Source of the DNA: Sphingosinicella sp. YJ22
GTDB lineage: Bacteria; Pseudomonadota; Alphaproteobacteria; Sphingomonadales; Sphingomonadaceae
Assembly (NCBI RefSeq): GCF_011320075.1
Contig: NZ_JAANPA010000008.1
Location: forward strand, 19,430-83,429
Direction: 5' to 3'
DNA length: 64,000 nucleotides
Shown here: in pieces, positions 61,901-64,000 of the stretch
How positions within the stretch are numbered: position 1 is the stretch's first letter
Layout: every line of letters begins with the position of its first letter
Translations under genes and position numbers: made by a program
The notes under the pieces: model-generated
Seen by the model: only the letters and a program-made list of their open reading frames with translations
Databases searched by the model: none
What the model was told of the DNA's origin: nothing

Positions 61901-63653
61901 GCTCGAATACCGGCGTCGCCGACGCGCCGTCGGCGGTGACGACCGCGAATTCGTGGATGTGGCTGCTGCCCTCGTCCTCGAGCCGGGTCGGGGTCTCCTT
62001 GAGGACGTGGAAGCCGAAATTCTCAAGCACCGGCACGACGTCGGACAGCGCGACGAGGCCGCCCGAGCGGTAGATCTTGAGGCGGAGCTGGTTCTCGGGA
62101 TCGATCGGCAGCCGATAGAGGCGGACCGAGCGATCGTGAGTGTCGGCGAGCGCCTCCAGGCGCACGACGTCCTGCGCGACATCGTCGATCGGGTAGCGCG
62201 AGCGATAGGCCGGCGGGAAGAAATGCGCCCGGCTGATGGTCAGGGTCGCCGCCCGGCGCGGCCCGACGATGTCGCCGAGCGCTTCCTCAAGGCTCGGCTC
62301 CCAGCCGCGCACCATCTCGTCGAGCTTCTGGTCGAGCTTGGCCGAATCCGGCGTCGGGCGCTTGGGATCGACGACCAAAGTGTAACGGACCGACGCCAGG
62401 TCGCCGTCGCCGAGGTCGACCGACCAGCTGGTCATCGTGCCCTTGGCCGCCTGCTCGATCATCTCGCCGATCTGGACTCGGCGGCGCGTAGTCAGTTCGT
62501 CGCGCGGCAGCCACACGAAGGCGAACAGATGGCCCTTGAGCTTTGAGCGGACGAGCAGGAGAGTCGGCCGCGGCCGGTCGGCAAGCGACATCGCGGTCGA
62601 CACCAGCGCCTTCACCGAATCGCTGTCCAGATTGACCAGCAGGTCGTGCGGAAGCGAGCTGATCGCGTGGCGGACGGCCTTGCCGCTATGGCCCCTGGGA
62701 TCGAAGCCGAACGACTCCTCGAGCTCCTTGAGCCGCCGGCGCAGCACCGGCACGGTCTCGACCGGCGCCTTCAATGCCTTGCTGGTCCACAGGCCGGCAT
62801 GGACTCCGAGCGCGGCGATCTCGCCGTCCTCGACGATCGGCACCGCGATGAGGTCGAGCGGCACATGACGGTGAACGGTCGACTTGCGCTCGGCCTTGGC
62901 GACCAGCGGCACCTGGCCGCCCTTCTTGAAATAGGCGATGGCGCTCTCGCAGCCGCCCTCCTCGTCGGGCGGGGTCGGCGTGCGGAAGATGCCGAGGCCG
63001 CCCGACGAGGGCTGGCCGGGGCGCTCGACCTGATAGCCGAGCAGGGTCATGGCGCCGCCGGCGAACCATTCGAGCAGCTCGCGCCCTTCGGGGTCCTTGG
63101 CGAGCGCCGCATCGCCGCGCATCTGCTGCTGCATCGCGCGCCAGTCGGCGACCGCGGAGCGGACGTCGGCGAGAACCTTGTGAAGCTCAAAGGTGAGCTC
63201 GCGGCGGATCCGCGCGTCGGCGCGGTCGACCTCCATGTAGATGATCGATTCACGGATCGTCTTACCGGCCGAGGGATCTCCGATCGCAATGAGTTCGCCG
63301 TCGTCATTGCGCGCCACGTCGAGCACGGGATGGAGCAGGCGGTGGATCAGCAAGCCGCGCGCCGTGACCGCCGCGGAGGTCGAATCGACCAGGAAGGGCA
63401 TGTCGTCGTTGACGATGGAGATGCGCATGCGGCGATGGCCGATCGCGCCGCCCGACGATTCGACGCGGACCAGGGGCACGCCTTTCTGGCGGCGCCAGGC
63501 GCACTCGGCCACGAACTTCGCGGTCTCGAGACAATCAGCCTGATCGAACCCCTCGACCTCTCCGGGCAGGGCGCCGTCGCACAAGGCATGGCTGAGGGAA
63601 GTAATAAGACGCTGGCGAGCGGTGAGGTCCGCTCCCATGCTGTCCGCGTTCAT
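58986..63653 (-). CDS. Large NAD-specific glutamate dehydrogenase, 1555 aa
   Basis: The ~180-kDa GDH class, converting glutamate to 2-oxoglutarate and ammonia with NAD, with regulatory N-terminal ACT-like domains and a C-terminal extension around the catalytic core. Catalytic signatures include [21 protein letters not shown] (part, ~780), [20 protein letters not shown] (~800-820), [15 protein letters not shown] (~880) and [20 protein letters not shown] (~937-956) with [12 protein letters not shown]. ATG 63653 has GGGAG seven bases upstream; [15 protein letters not shown]. Length matches the bacterial 1500-1650 range. It is the largest gene in the window and a stand-alone unit. Confidence 0.92.
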   Translation of the reverse strand: [1555 protein letters not shown]

Positions 63654-63764
63654 ATGCGCCGCTCCCGAAACTCGCTGGGGACGCCGAGAGGGCGTCTCTC
63701 CGTTCGCGGGCGGCTATAGACCTGCCCGCGCGGGCGCTTCAAGGCTGGCTTGCGCCAAGTGAGA

Positions 63765-64000
63765 TCAGTCGGAGGCGCGGGCGATGGCGTTGTCGATCAG
63801 CTTGGCGTCGCGCAGCGCGGGCGCGATCACCGCAAGTCGGCCGTCGCTCTCGCGGCGGGCGACGAGGAGGACGATCTCGCCCGCCTCGGCCCCGCCGGAA
63901 TCGACCCCGTCGACGACGGCGAGGGCCGGCGCGGCCTCGAATCGGGCGCGCCGCTCGGCCGCCCGGTCGGGCTTCGGCGCGGGCCGCCGCGCCGCGCGCT
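63765..64000 (-). CDS. C-terminal part of an unidentified protein, cut by window edge
   Basis: The frame enters from the right edge (first full codon at 63996-63998) and ends at a TGA at 63765-63767. The visible 77 residues start with a basic Ala/Arg/Pro-rich stretch, then a compact domain end: PALAVVDGVDSGGAEAGEIV, LLVARRESDGRLAVIAPALR and DAKLIDNAIARASD. It reads as real coding sequence with high-GC third positions, but I do not recognise the family. The last strand-helix pattern could be the end of an alpha/beta domain. The 111-base gap to the glutamate dehydrogenase start could hold that gene's promoter. Confidence 0.55.
   Translation of the reverse strand, partial: RAARRPAPKPDRAAERRARFEAAPALAVVDGVDSGGAEAGEIVLLVARRESDGRLAVIAPALRDAKLIDNAIARASD

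Noticed and set aside
60345..62546. A 733-codon plus-strand frame opposite the glutamate dehydrogenase.
   Set aside because: Antisense of a well-supported enzyme; no ribosome site or domain pattern.

Overview
The window is a high-GC (mid to upper 60s % by eye), densely packed chromosomal segment. Gene content and protein flavour point to an alphaproteobacterium of the order Sphingomonadales, close to Sphingomonas. Indicators are an SspB/ClpXP adaptor, a giant NAD-dependent glutamate dehydrogenase of about 1555 residues, an ATP12-type F1 chaperone, a DUF4167 protein after prfA-prmC, a zinc-free L36, and frequent ATGA/GTGA start-stop overlaps. No rRNA, tRNA, CRISPR array, insertion sequence or prophage was recognised.

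Layout. 1-2.2 kb: a cut-off winged-helix gene of restriction-endonuclease flavour, three tiny cysteine-rich proteins and a terminase-small-subunit-like HTH protein; this is the most accessory-looking stretch. 2.2-6 kb: a PHB-depolymerase-type esterase with a candidate PhaR operator, a small Arg-rich secreted protein and an acyl-CoA ligase. 6-11.8 kb: a co-directional run from lgt through a MidA-like methyltransferase, GNAT, RluA-family pseudouridine synthase, PaiB-like protein, HAD phosphatase, small membrane protein and ATP12 chaperone, most coupled by overlapping start/stop codons. 12-19.4 kb: gmk, DUF1697, a 54-residue zinc ribbon, fumC, sspB, a HIT protein, an amino-acid permease and a PfkB nucleoside kinase. 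19.5-25.9 kb: lnt, metK, pepN, a HAD hydrolase and rpmJ. 26-32 kb: a cyclooxygenase-like haem protein, DUF4136 lipoprotein, cytosolic-carboxypeptidase-like M14 enzyme, gpmA, a second PfkB kinase and a LOG-family protein. 32-37.3 kb: two related lipoproteins, rarD, a DUF1801/YdeI protein coupled to a nucleotide cyclase domain, and a D-threonine-aldolase-type PLP enzyme. 37.4-41 kb: a complete Mla/MCE lipid-transport operon. 41-48 kb: HAD-IB phosphatase, a palindromic repeat, a Cys/Met PLP enzyme with a structured leader, an OmpA / TIR / Tat-exported-repeat-protein module, and an anion transporter. 48-58.4 kb: pgeF, KTSC, amidase, ppa, hisS-prfA-prmC, a 314-base non-coding leader, DUF4167, two tandem DUF4139 proteins and a thioesterase. 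58.5-64 kb: a CBS protein, the large glutamate dehydrogenase and a cut-off gene.

How genes work together. lgt and lnt catalyse the first and last steps of lipoprotein maturation, and at least five predicted lipoproteins lie in the window. metK supplies S-adenosylmethionine to several methyltransferases here, including prmC, which modifies the product of the overlapping prfA. mlaE-mlaF-mlaD-lipoprotein should form one envelope lipid transporter.

The most interesting candidates are (i) the OmpA / membrane-TIR / Tat-repeat module at 43.4-45.9 kb, whose two flanking secreted proteins share a CPGxxRCPR motif, and (ii) the cyclooxygenase-like protein at 26-27.6 kb, which keeps the catalytic-tyrosine and proximal-histidine positions but has Asp at the usual distal-histidine position. 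The only gene-free stretch longer than 300 bases is 53813-54126. Smaller gaps at 578-805, 3400-3664, 3980-4248, 27628-27877 and 43197-43424 hold only the sites listed.
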